Shown piece by piece: positions 45,185-53,755 of a DNA stretch of 64,000 nt. Both the position numbers and the translations under genes were made by a program. Source of the DNA: Nitrogeniibacter aestuarii (GTDB lineage Bacteria; Pseudomonadota; Gammaproteobacteria; Burkholderiales; Rhodocyclaceae); assembly GCF_017309585.1 (NCBI RefSeq), contig NZ_CP071321.1, positions 2,108,001 to 2,172,000 on the forward strand. The letters are read 5' to 3'. The notes under the pieces are model-generated. The model saw nothing but the letters and a program-made list of their open reading frames with translations, did no database searches and was not told the origin of the DNA. Every line of letters begins with the position of its first letter. Positions within the stretch are counted from its first letter, which is position 1.

Positions 45185-47121
45185 GTTCGCTTTCTGATCT
45201 CGCCCTCATGCTCGACGGTTCCCATGAGTTGCTCATGGTGGTGGAGGCGGCTGACCTGAGCATTCGTGACGCCAACCGGGCGGCCATGTCTGCACTGGGG
45301 CTCACTCGGGACGAACTTATCGGCAAGCCGATCACCGATCTGGAGTGTGCGCTCACCGATGTTTTCTATTGGGAAGAGGTGCGCGCGGGCGCCGCAGGTG
45401 ACCTGCGCGATGCCGAAGGGCTCTATCAGCGCGCGGATGGCGGTCTCATCCCGGTGCGAAAGTGGGTGCGCCGCGTGGGCGATGCACTCGTGATTCGCGC
45501 CGAGGACGACAGCGAGCGCAAAGGGGCCGAAGAGGCCCTGGCCCATCTCACCTCACGCCTTCGGGCAACGCTCGAGGCCACCGCGGACGGGATTCTCATG
45601 CTCGACCACAGCGGCAAGATCGCGGGCATGAACCGGCGCTTTGCCCATATGTGGGCCTGCCCGGAAGAGACGCTCATCACCTCCGACGATGCTGCGGTCC
45701 TGGGCTGGATACAGCGTCAGGTGGCGCCGGTCGGTGCCGGCCGTTTTGCCGAACTGCTGGGCGATCCCACCGATGACACCGAAACCTTCGACACCTTTTT
45801 GCTGATCGACGGACGCAGTTTCGAGTGCAAGTCGCGCCCGGCACGGCATGCGGAACAGATCATCGGCCGCGTGTACTGCTTTACCGATGTGACCGAGCGT
45901 TTGCGTGCCGAGCAGGAGCTCATTGCCGCCAAGGACGCCGCCGATGCGGCCAACCGGGCGAAGGGCGACTTTCTGGCCATGATGTCCCACGAGATCCGGA
46001 CCCCGATGAACGGGGTCATCGGCATGGCTGCGCTGCTCGAAGCCTCAGAGCTCGATGACGAGCAGCGCAGCTACTGCGAAACGATTCGCAGCAGTGGCGA
46101 AGCGCTGCTCTCGATCATCAACGACATCCTCGACTATTCCAAGATCGAAGCCAAGAAGCTTTCCCTTGAGATCATGCCCTTCGACCTCGGCGTGATGGTC
46201 GATAGTCTGGCCAGGCTGTTTTCCGCCCGGGTCAAGGAAACGGGTGTGGCACTGGTCTGCAATCTGGACCCGGCGATTCCCAAGACCCTGCTCGGAGACG
46301 AGGGGCGCCTGCGTCAGATTCTCATCAACCTGGTGGGCAATGCCTTCAAGTTCACGCATGCCGGCCAGGTCTCCGTGACCGTGCGTCTGGCTGCACCGCA
46401 GCCGGGAGACGAAGGCAACGATCTGCGCGTTCATGTGTCGGTGCGCGACACCGGCATCGGCATTGGCGAAGAACAGCGCGCGCGGATCTTTGCGCCGTTC
46501 GAACAAGCCGACATGTCCACCACGCGTCGCTATGGCGGCACCGGGCTGGGACTGTCAATCTGTCGCATGCTCACTGACCTGATGCAGGGTCAGATCGGGG
46601 TGGAAAGCGCGCCCGGGCAGGGCTCCGACTTCTGGTTCAACGTGCGTTTGCGCAAGTCGGGTGGCGTGACGCCCGAGCTGGTCGCTGGTGAAGGCCATGC
46701 GCGGCCGGTCTTGCGACGGGGCACGCGTGTGCTGCTGGTCGAGGACAATGCGGTCAACCGCAAGGTGCTGGGCAAATTTCTCGATCGTCTCGGCGTCAAT
46801 GATGCGGTCGCGGTGGAAGATGGCATCGCCGCCATCGCCGCGTGCTGCGAGGAGACCTTCGATCTCATCTTCATGGACACCCACATGCCCGGGATGGATG
46901 GCCTGGAGACCACGCGCAAACTGCGCACTGCCGGTGTCGTTTCGCGCATTATCGGCGTCAGTGCCGATGTGCTGGATGAAGACCGCACAGCCGCCATTCG
47001 TGCCGGCATGGATGACTACCTGAGCAAGCCCATTTCATTGCCGGCGCTGGTCGGCGCGATCGAACGCTGGCGCACCAGTCTGGCCGAGGCGGGCGGCAGC
47101 GATCGGGATCGAGGTCGCTAG
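45181..47121 (+). CDS. Hybrid sensor histidine kinase with receiver domain
   Basis: A 646-residue cytosolic kinase with no membrane helix. Two PAS-like sensor regions (about 5-115 and 125-240) precede HisKA with phosphoaccepting His270 (MMSHEIRTPMNG), the HATPase domain with N box NLVGNAFKFTH, DTGIGIG and GGTGLGLSIC, and a C-terminal receiver with Asp566 (IFMDTHMPGMDG). No phosphotransfer (HPt) domain or DNA-binding output is encoded next to it. It overlaps the HD-GYP gene by 4 bases and ends 71 bases before hoxF on the same strand. A regulatory role for the hydrogenase is possible but only positional. Confidence 0.95.
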   Translation: MSSLSDLALMLDGSHELLMVVEAADLSIRDANRAAMSALGLTRDELIGKPITDLECALTDVFYWEEVRAGAAGDLRDAEGLYQRADGGLIPVRKWVRRVGDALVIRAEDDSERKGAEEALAHLTSRLRATLEATADGILMLDHSGKIAGMNRRFAHMWACPEETLITSDDAAVLGWIQRQVAPVGAGRFAELLGDPTDDTETFDTFLLIDGRSFECKSRPARHAEQIIGRVYCFTDVTERLRAEQELIAAKDAADAANRAKGDFLAMMSHEIRTPMNGVIGMAALLEASELDDEQRSYCETIRSSGEALLSIINDILDYSKIEAKKLSLEIMPFDLGVMVDSLARLFSARVKETGVALVCNLDPAIPKTLLGDEGRLRQILINLVGNAFKFTHAGQVSVTVRLAAPQPGDEGNDLRVHVSVRDTGIGIGEEQRARIFAPFEQADMSTTRRYGGTGLGLSICRMLTDLMQGQIGVESAPGQGSDFWFNVRLRKSGGVTPELVAGEGHARPVLRRGTRVLLVEDNAVNRKVLGKFLDRLGVNDAVAVEDGIAAIAACCEETFDLIFMDTHMPGMDGLETTRKLRTAGVVSRIIGVSADVLDEDRTAAIRAGMDDYLSKPISLPALVGAIERWRTSLAEAGGSDRDRGR

Positions 47122-47192
47122 CAGGCTTGCGCTTGGTCAACATGTGCTCCGGTGTTGCCTGTCTAGAATGATGGCATCACAGGAGACAGCCT

Positions 47193-48998
47193 ATGTCCGA
47201 TTCTGCCTGCGCAGCGCGCGTCGAAAGCGTGATCTTGCGCCATGGCATGCGCCCCGAGGCCTTGCTGCAGATCCTCGTCGAGGTCCAGGCGAACGAAAAC
47301 TGGATTCCGCCCGACATGCTCACCCTGATTGCGGCCCGCCTCGGTGTGCCGCGCTCACGGGTGGAAGGGGTGGCCGGTTTCTATAGTTTTCTGCACACCC
47401 GGCCCGTAGGGCGCTACCGCATTCTGTTCTCGGACAACATCATCGACCAGATGCTTGGCGCCCGTGAGTTGATGGCGCTGATGTGCAGCAAACTCATCGT
47501 CGAGCCCGGACGCCTGTCGGAAGACGCTCTGGTGAGCATCGATACAACGTCATGCACCGGCATGGGCGACCAGGGGCCGGCGGTTCTGATCAATGGCCGT
47601 GCCATTACGCGGCTCGATCACCAACGCGTGAACGAAGTCTGCGAACTGGTGCGCCAGCAACGCCCGCTCGACGCCTGGCCGCGGCATTACTTCGAGATCA
47701 AGGACAACATCCAGCGGCGGGACGATCTGCTGCACGGCGCATTCACCCCGGGGGAAGCCCTTGCACGCGCCATTGCGCTGGGCCGCGAGGCCTGGCTCGG
47801 TGAGGTCAAGGCGGCCAACCTGAGGGGGCATGGCGGCGCCGGTTTCACCACGGGCGTGAAGTGGCAGGCCTGTCGCGACGCGCCGGGCGCGCGAAAGGTC
47901 ATCGTCTGCAATGCCGACGAAGGCGAACCCGGCACGTTCAAGGACCGCGTCCTGCTCGCCAGCTACGCGGATCAGGTCATCGAGGGCATGACACTCGCGG
48001 CCTACGCCGTTGGCGCGCAGGAGGGCTTCATCTACCTGCGTGGCGAATATCGTCATTTGCTCGACCATCTGCGTGCGGTGATCGACCGCCGCCGTCATCA
48101 GGGACTCCTGGGTTCCGATATTGGTGGGGTGCCCGGTTTCGATTTTGATGTGCTCATCCATCTGGGGGCCGGTGCCTACGTGTGCGGTGAGGAAACCGCA
48201 CTGATCGAGTCGCTGGAGGGCAAGCGGGGCACGCCACGCATCCGTCCGCCATTCCCGGTGGTCGAGGGGTATCTGCGGCGGCCGACGGTGGTCAACAACG
48301 TGGAGACGCTGGCCAAGTGCTGTCTGATTGCCCAACAGGGGGGCGCCGCATTTGCGCACACCGGCACGGCTCAATCCACGGGCACCAAGCTGCTTTCCGT
48401 GTCGGGCGATTGCGCACGCCCCGGTGTGTATGAATATCCGTTCGGTGTCACCATCGAGCAGGTGCTCGAAGACGCTGGCGCGTCAGACGCGCAGGCCGTT
48501 CAGGTCGGCGGCGCCGCAGGCATCACAGTCGCGCCCTACGAGTTCCGGCGCCGCATTGCCTTTGAAGATGTGCCCACGGCCGGGGCGTTCATGATTTTCG
48601 ACTCCACCCGCGACATGTTCGAGGTTGCACGCAACTTCGTGCATTTCTTTGCCCATGAATCCTGCGGATTCTGCACGCCGTGCCGGGTGGGGACGACCCT
48701 GCTGTGCAAGGCCCTCGACAAGCTGGCCAATGGCTACGGGAGTGCGGCCGACCTTACCGAGATCGATGATCTCGACCGTCTGCTCAAGAATGCCAGTCAC
48801 TGCGGTCTGGGCAGTGCTGCACCCAATCCGGTCCTCGACGGGCTCAACAAGTTCCGGCCGGTCTATGAGCGGCGTATCGCCCATGCGGATTTCACGCCCG
48901 GGTTCGACCTCGACGGTGCGCTGGCGCGTGCGCGTCTGATGACCGGTCGTGACGACCCGGGGGCGCACCTGGACAACGCCATGGAGGACGAAGCATGA
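47193..48998 (+). CDS. hoxF: NAD-reducing hydrogenase diaphorase subunit HoxF
   Basis: HoxF carries FMN and reduces NAD+ in the soluble bidirectional hydrogenase. The 601-residue protein is a NuoE-like domain (about 1-165) fused to a NuoF-like domain (about 170-600). NuoF-type motifs are GHGGAGFTTGVKW, NADEGEPGTFKDR, VCGEETALIES and ESCGFCTPCRVG with a distal cysteine (HCGLG). The NuoE-like part keeps only one of the four usual [2Fe-2S] cysteines (TTSCTGMGDQGP). ATG 47193 has AGGAG 7-11 bases upstream. It overlaps hoxU by 4 bases and is first in hoxFUYHW. Confidence 0.97.
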   Translation: MSDSACAARVESVILRHGMRPEALLQILVEVQANENWIPPDMLTLIAARLGVPRSRVEGVAGFYSFLHTRPVGRYRILFSDNIIDQMLGARELMALMCSKLIVEPGRLSEDALVSIDTTSCTGMGDQGPAVLINGRAITRLDHQRVNEVCELVRQQRPLDAWPRHYFEIKDNIQRRDDLLHGAFTPGEALARAIALGREAWLGEVKAANLRGHGGAGFTTGVKWQACRDAPGARKVIVCNADEGEPGTFKDRVLLASYADQVIEGMTLAAYAVGAQEGFIYLRGEYRHLLDHLRAVIDRRRHQGLLGSDIGGVPGFDFDVLIHLGAGAYVCGEETALIESLEGKRGTPRIRPPFPVVEGYLRRPTVVNNVETLAKCCLIAQQGGAAFAHTGTAQSTGTKLLSVSGDCARPGVYEYPFGVTIEQVLEDAGASDAQAVQVGGAAGITVAPYEFRRRIAFEDVPTAGAFMIFDSTRDMFEVARNFVHFFAHESCGFCTPCRVGTTLLCKALDKLANGYGSAADLTEIDDLDRLLKNASHCGLGSAAPNPVLDGLNKFRPVYERRIAHADFTPGFDLDGALARARLMTGRDDPGAHLDNAMEDEA

Positions 48999-49711
48999 GC
49001 GAGCAGACCTTCCTCCTCGACGGTCAGCCGGTGCCTTTCGAGGACGGCCAGACCATTCTCGAGGCAGCGCGTGCGGCGGGCCATTACATTCCGCACCTGT
49101 GCTGGCATCCGGACTTTCCGCCTCATGGTAGCTGCAAGCTGTGCGTGGTGAAGGTGGCCGGCCGGCATGTGTCGTCCTGTGCCATGCCGGCCAAGGCCGG
49201 GTGGGAGGTCGAGAGCAATACGCCGGAAATCAACAACGAACGTCGCGCCCTGCTGCAGATGCTGTTCGTGGAGGGCAATCACTTCTGCCCGGCCTGTGAA
49301 AAGAGTGGCGACTGCCAGTTGCAGGCACTGGCCTACGATCTGGAAATGACCACGCCACGATTTGCACACCTGTTTCCGGACCGGCCGGTGGATGCCTCGC
49401 ATCCGGACGTGCTGCTCGACTTCAATCGGTGCATCTACTGCGAGTTGTGCGTGCGGGCTTCAAGGGACCTGGATGGCAAGAGCGTGTTTGCGCTGACCCA
49501 TCGCGGCGTGAGCAAGAAGCTTACGGTCAATGCCGAATCCGGGCGCCTGGGCGATACGGATTTTGCCGCCAGCGACCGGGCCGCCAACATCTGTCCGGTG
49601 GGGGTGATCCTGCACAAGGGCGTAGGGTTCAAGGTGCCCATTGGCGAGCGCACCTATGACAGCCAACCCATTCACGTGGTGGCCATGAAACAGGAGCCGG
49701 ACCATGAATGA
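48995..49711 (+). CDS. hoxU: NAD-reducing hydrogenase iron-sulfur subunit HoxU
   Basis: HoxU relays electrons between HoxF and HoxY. The 238-residue protein matches the N-terminal third of NuoG. It has [2Fe-2S] ligands in the segment with HLCWHP, CKLC and SCAMP, the His/Cys [4Fe-4S] site (NHFCPACEKSGDC) and a second [4Fe-4S] site (RCIYCELC with ICPVG). It overlaps hoxF by 4 bases and hoxY by 8. Confidence 0.97.
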   Translation: MSEQTFLLDGQPVPFEDGQTILEAARAAGHYIPHLCWHPDFPPHGSCKLCVVKVAGRHVSSCAMPAKAGWEVESNTPEINNERRALLQMLFVEGNHFCPACEKSGDCQLQALAYDLEMTTPRFAHLFPDRPVDASHPDVLLDFNRCIYCELCVRASRDLDGKSVFALTHRGVSKKLTVNAESGRLGDTDFAASDRAANICPVGVILHKGVGFKVPIGERTYDSQPIHVVAMKQEPDHE

Positions 49712-50249
49712 AGCGCGCAAGCTGAGGCTGGCCACGGTGTCGCTGGGCGGGTGCTTCGGTTGCCACATGTCCCTGATGGATATCGATGAGCATCTGATCG
49801 AGCTGGCTGGCAAGGTGGAGTTCGATCGCTCGCCGCTCACCGACATCAAGCACTGCGGCCCGTGCGACATCGGTCTCATCGAGGGGGGCGTGTGCAATGC
49901 CGAGAACGTGCACGTGTTGCGCGAGTTCCGCACGCACTGTCGCACCCTCGTCGCGCTGGGCGCCTGCGCCATCAATGGCGGGCTGCCGGCGCAGCGCAAT
50001 CACCTCGACCTGGGGCAGTGCATGCGGGCAGTGTACGGGTCCCGGCCGGGCATGGACGCCGGCGGCATTCCCGACGATCCGGAGTTGCCCTTGCCGCTCG
50101 ACAAGGTGCATCCCATTCATGAAGTGGTGCGGGTCGACTACTTTCTGCCGGGCTGCCCGCCCTCGGGGGAGGTCATCTGGGCCTTTCTCTCGGACCTGCT
50201 CGCCGGGCGCACGCCGCGCATCGAGCATCCGGCGCTGCGCTTTGACTGA
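49704..50249 (+). CDS. hoxY: [NiFe]-hydrogenase small subunit HoxY
   Basis: HoxY holds the single proximal [4Fe-4S] cluster. The 181-residue protein is shorter than membrane-type small subunits, and it has no twin-arginine signal, as expected for a cytoplasmic enzyme. The cluster ligands are in GGCFGCHMS, in HCGPCDIG with GACAINGG, and in LPGCPPSG. It overlaps hoxU by 8 bases and is 9 bases before hoxH. Confidence 0.97.
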   Translation: MNEARKLRLATVSLGGCFGCHMSLMDIDEHLIELAGKVEFDRSPLTDIKHCGPCDIGLIEGGVCNAENVHVLREFRTHCRTLVALGACAINGGLPAQRNHLDLGQCMRAVYGSRPGMDAGGIPDDPELPLPLDKVHPIHEVVRVDYFLPGCPPSGEVIWAFLSDLLAGRTPRIEHPALRFD

Positions 50250-50258
50250 GGAGAGCAC

Positions 50259-51725
50259 ATGACCCGGGATCTGGAAACTGCCGCCCAGCGCGATACCCTC
50301 AAACGTGTCGCCATCGACCCGGTCTCGCGGGTCGAAGGGCATGGCAAGGTCACCTTGCTGATCGATGACGATGGTCACGTTCACGAAGCGCGTCTGCATA
50401 TTGTCGAATTTCGTGGTTTCGAGGCCTTCATCGAAGGGCGCCCCTACTGGGAGGTGCCGGTCATCGTCCAGCGGCTGTGCGGCATCTGCCCGGTGAGTCA
50501 CCACCTGGCGGCGGCCAAGGCGCTCGATGCCGTGGTGGGCGCGCGCCCGATTACCGCCACCGCCGAGAAAATGCGTCGGCTGATGCACTACGGCCAGATT
50601 ATGCAGTCGCATGCGCTGCATTTCTTCCATCTGTCGTCGCCCGATCTACTGTTCGGTTTCGAGTCCGAGGTGGGGCGCCGGAACATCGTCGGGGTGGCAG
50701 AAGCCTATCCGGAAGTGGCGCGGCAGGGCATCGGGCTGAGGCGCTACGGCCAGCAGGTCATCGAGGCCACGGCCGGCAAGCGCATTCATGGCACCTCGGC
50801 GGTGCCCGGTGGCATTCACAAACATCTGGCCCGTGATGATCGCGACCGCCTGCGCGCCGAGGCCGACACCATGGTGGCCTGGGCTCAGGAGGCGGTGCAT
50901 CTGGTGCGCCGCCTGCATGAGGCCGCCCCCGGCCTGTACGACGTGTTCGGTCGCTTCGAGTCACCCATGCTCAGCCTGGTGCGGGCGGACGGCGCCATGG
51001 ACCTTTACGATGGCAATCTGCGCCTGCGCGGTGCCGATGGGGCCATCCTGCATGACCAGGTGCCCGTTGATCGCTACATGGACTTCATCACCGAAGCGGT
51101 GAAGCCATGGAGCTACATGAAGTTTCCCTATGTCACCGAGATGGGGCCGGAGCAGGGCTGGTACAAAGTCGGTCCGCTGGCGCGCGTCCAGACCTGCGAC
51201 TTCATTCCCTCGCCGCTGGCGGAGGCCGAGCGGGCGGCCTTCCTGGCCTATTCGGACGGAAAGATCCAGCACGCGCCGCTGGCCTTTCACTGGGCCCGCA
51301 TGATCGAGATGCTGCACGCCATGGAAGTGATCCGCGATCTGCTCGACGACCCGGATCTGCTGTCCGGGGAACGGATGACGCAAGGCGTACGCGGCCAGAA
51401 CGGCATTGGTGTCATCGAAGCGCCTCGGGGTACCTTGTTCCACCACTATGCGGTCAATGAGGACGATCTGGTGAGCTGGTGCAATCTGATCGTCTCGACC
51501 ACGAGCAACAATCAGGCGATGAACACCGCCGTGCGTGAAGTGGCCCGGCGCTACCTGGATGGCAAGACACTCACCGAAGGCTTGCTCAATCACATCGAGG
51601 TTGCCATCCGCGCCTTCGACCCGTGCCTGTCCTGCGCGACCCATGCGCTGGGCAAGATGCCGCTGGTGCTCGAACTGTGCGATACCCACGGCGCGCTGCT
51701 CGACCGGCGCGTGCGCCAGGCATGA
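50259..51725 (+). CDS. hoxH: [NiFe]-hydrogenase large subunit HoxH
   Basis: HoxH contains the Ni-Fe(CN)2CO active site that splits or makes H2. The 488-residue protein has the N-terminal nickel motif RLCGICPVSHH and the C-terminal motif DPCLSCATH, whose cysteines ligate nickel. A 26-residue tail follows the final His and should be removed by HoxW during maturation. The group 3d type is inferred from the hoxFUYH context. A strong GAGGAG ribosome site is present. It overlaps hoxW by 4 bases. Genes for metal-centre assembly (hypABCDEF) are not in this window and must be elsewhere. Confidence 0.97.
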   Translation: MTRDLETAAQRDTLKRVAIDPVSRVEGHGKVTLLIDDDGHVHEARLHIVEFRGFEAFIEGRPYWEVPVIVQRLCGICPVSHHLAAAKALDAVVGARPITATAEKMRRLMHYGQIMQSHALHFFHLSSPDLLFGFESEVGRRNIVGVAEAYPEVARQGIGLRRYGQQVIEATAGKRIHGTSAVPGGIHKHLARDDRDRLRAEADTMVAWAQEAVHLVRRLHEAAPGLYDVFGRFESPMLSLVRADGAMDLYDGNLRLRGADGAILHDQVPVDRYMDFITEAVKPWSYMKFPYVTEMGPEQGWYKVGPLARVQTCDFIPSPLAEAERAAFLAYSDGKIQHAPLAFHWARMIEMLHAMEVIRDLLDDPDLLSGERMTQGVRGQNGIGVIEAPRGTLFHHYAVNEDDLVSWCNLIVSTTSNNQAMNTAVREVARRYLDGKTLTEGLLNHIEVAIRAFDPCLSCATHALGKMPLVLELCDTHGALLDRRVRQA

Positions 51726-52210
51726 CACGGGTGCTGGTGCTGGCCGCGGGCAACGAGATGCGCGGCGACGATGCAGCCGGACCCGCGCTGGCGTCGTATG
51801 TCGAGCGATTGGCCGTGCCGGGTGTGCGCACCGTGTTCGACTTTCAGTTTCAGGTGGAGCATGCGGTGGACGTCGCCGCGACCGACCTGGCGCTGTTCGT
51901 CGACGCCCATGTCAGTCAGCCAAGGCCTGTCGTATTTTCGTCGCTGGATGCGTGCGCGACGCCGTTGCCCGGCACCCACGCCCTGTCGCCGGCTGAGGTG
52001 CTCGGGGTGGCCCGCCAGCTGGGGCTGGCAGCACCCCCCGTGTTCGTGCTCTCGGTGGCCGGATCGACATTCGAACTGGGGGCGGACATGTCGGCCGCTA
52101 CGCGACAGGCCTGCCGTCAGGCCGAAGCTCTGCTGGCAGCCTTGCTGGCATCACCGACGGTCGGTGCCTGGCAAGCGCATGTCCTTGAATCAGGAGCGCT
52201 CGAAGCCTGA
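51722..52210 (+). CDS. hoxW: Hydrogenase maturation endopeptidase HoxW
   Basis: HoxW cleaves the C-terminal extension of HoxH after nickel insertion. The 162-residue protein has the family opening LVLAAGNEMRGDDAAGP, in which the glutamate (Glu12) is a nickel-sensing ligand, and a later VDAHVS segment (about residues 60-65) that probably supplies the Asp/His ligands. ATG 51722 overlaps the hoxH stop by 4 bases; the longer upstream frame belongs to hoxH sequence in another frame. It ends the hydrogenase operon, with no hoxI after it. Confidence 0.9.
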   Translation: MTRVLVLAAGNEMRGDDAAGPALASYVERLAVPGVRTVFDFQFQVEHAVDVAATDLALFVDAHVSQPRPVVFSSLDACATPLPGTHALSPAEVLGVARQLGLAAPPVFVLSVAGSTFELGADMSAATRQACRQAEALLAALLASPTVGAWQAHVLESGALEA

Positions 52211-52324
52211 TGCTGAATGTGTGGTAGTTCACACAAAGACACGTTTCGGGTTTTAGTTGTCTTGGTGGGCGGTCGTTAAAACCGGCGTCGAAAAGCCCGA
52301 AATGGGCGACCTCAGAAGCCACGA

Positions 52325-53755
52325 ATGACCGCAAAACTCAGTTCATTGCCGGGTGCGAACGATCCGACTCAGTCTGCCAGGACCGAGTCGGTGCCCGAGT
52401 TCGCGTCTGTGGCCTTGCGCTCGCTGGCCGCCGCGCTCGGCTACCGCCAGTTTGATCAGAGTGCCCGGGCGTTTCTGGCCGAGGTTGCCGGTGGGCTCGG
52501 TTGCGCGCGCGTGTCACTCGGATTCTTTGAAGACGGTGCCATACGGGTCAAGGCGGCTTCTCAGGATGTCGGCGACTTTCGGGTCGAACTGTATCGCGAC
52601 ATCGGTGATGCCATGGAAGAGGCGATCGATCAGCGGCGCGCCTTGCAGGTGCCCGAAACCGGTGTGGGCGCGCCGGCGATCGTGTTGGCCACCCAGCGCC
52701 TGCGCTCGCGGCTGGGCGGTGTCGTGCAGATCGTGCCCATTCGGGTCAAGGGCGAATGGATCGGCGCCATCTGCTGCGAGTGGGATGGCAAGACCACCAT
52801 CACCCCGATTGCCCAGGAGCCGCTGACACACATCATCGATCTGGCCGGACCGGTGCTCTACCTGCTGTACCGCGATGCCCGTCCTGGCAGCGTTCAGCTG
52901 CGCGAGACGCTCTGGCGGGGCCTCAAACGGCTCGGCCAGGAGGAGGGGCGCTGGTGGCGCCGAGGTCTGCTGGCTTTACTGATGCTGGTGATGGCCGGGC
53001 TCATGGTGCCGGTTCAGCAGAGCGTGAGCGCTCGTGCCGCCCTCGAGGGGGCTGTCGAGCGTGCCGTGGTGGCGCCCATCGACGGCTTCATCGGGTTGGT
53101 GAAGGTCCGCCCGGGAGATCCGGTCAAGTACGGTCAGGTGGTGATCGAGCTGGCGGCACAGGATCTTGAACTCGAAGCGCGGCGCTGGGAGGCGGAGCTG
53201 TCACAGCATGAAAGCGCCTACATGGCCGCCCTGGCGCGCTCGGAGCGCGGCGACATGATGGTGAGCCTGTCAAAGGCTGAAGAGGCCCGCACGCGGCTCG
53301 ATCTGGCCCGTCGCAGTCTCGAACGCATGCAGATCAAGGCGGGTATCGACGGTGTGGTCATCGATGGTGATGTGACCCGATTGCAGGGCGCACCGGTGGC
53401 GCGCGGCGATGTACTGCTGACGCTGGCTCCGGCCAATGGCTATCGGGTGGTGTTGAGTGTCGATGAATCCCGGATCGGCCGCATTCGCTCCGGCCAGATG
53501 GGCGAACTGTTGCTCGGCGCGATGCCCGACCGGGCCCTGCCGATCCAGATCACGCGCGTGACGCCCATGGCCCAGGTCATTGATGGATCGAACGTCTATC
53601 GCGTCGAAGCCACCCTGGAGGGGGCCGCACCGGTCCTTCGGCCGGGTCTCAATGGCGTGGCCGAGATCGAGACCGGGCGCGAACCCACCCTGAAGGCCGC
53701 CTGGCGCTGGCTGAGCGATCAGGCGCGAATGTTGTGGTGGCGCTGGGGTGGCTGA
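52325..53755 (+). CDS. GAF-transmembrane-HlyD fusion protein
   Basis: A 476-residue inner-membrane protein of unusual architecture. An N-terminal GAF-like sensory domain (about 45-182) faces the cytoplasm. A single membrane helix (about 214-231, GLLALLMLVMAGLMVPVQ) follows. The rest is an HlyD/biotinyl-lipoyl-like adaptor (about 235-450) with VVAPIDGFIGLVKVRPGDPVKYGQ split in the usual way around a coiled coil (about 278-330). Adaptor proteins of this type bridge an inner-membrane exporter to the periplasm, here with an attached cytosolic sensing domain. The last 8 bases overlap the next gene. It is the first gene of the 52-64 kb export locus. The ligand of the GAF-like domain is not identifiable. 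Confidence 0.8.
   Translation: MTAKLSSLPGANDPTQSARTESVPEFASVALRSLAAALGYRQFDQSARAFLAEVAGGLGCARVSLGFFEDGAIRVKAASQDVGDFRVELYRDIGDAMEEAIDQRRALQVPETGVGAPAIVLATQRLRSRLGGVVQIVPIRVKGEWIGAICCEWDGKTTITPIAQEPLTHIIDLAGPVLYLLYRDARPGSVQLRETLWRGLKRLGQEEGRWWRRGLLALLMLVMAGLMVPVQQSVSARAALEGAVERAVVAPIDGFIGLVKVRPGDPVKYGQVVIELAAQDLELEARRWEAELSQHESAYMAALARSERGDMMVSLSKAEEARTRLDLARRSLERMQIKAGIDGVVIDGDVTRLQGAPVARGDVLLTLAPANGYRVVLSVDESRIGRIRSGQMGELLLGAMPDRALPIQITRVTPMAQVIDGSNVYRVEATLEGAAPVLRPGLNGVAEIETGREPTLKAAWRWLSDQARMLWWRWGG

Noticed and set aside
47122..47192. Sigma-54 promoter in front of hoxF
   Set aside because: No GG-N10-GC pair fits; the closest candidate has a spacing one base short. A TAGAAT is present but without a matching -35.
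52211..52324. c-di-GMP (GEMM) riboswitch between hoxW and the GAF-HlyD gene
   Set aside because: The region has no recognisable GEMM core or tetraloop-receptor pattern, and it is only 114 bases long.
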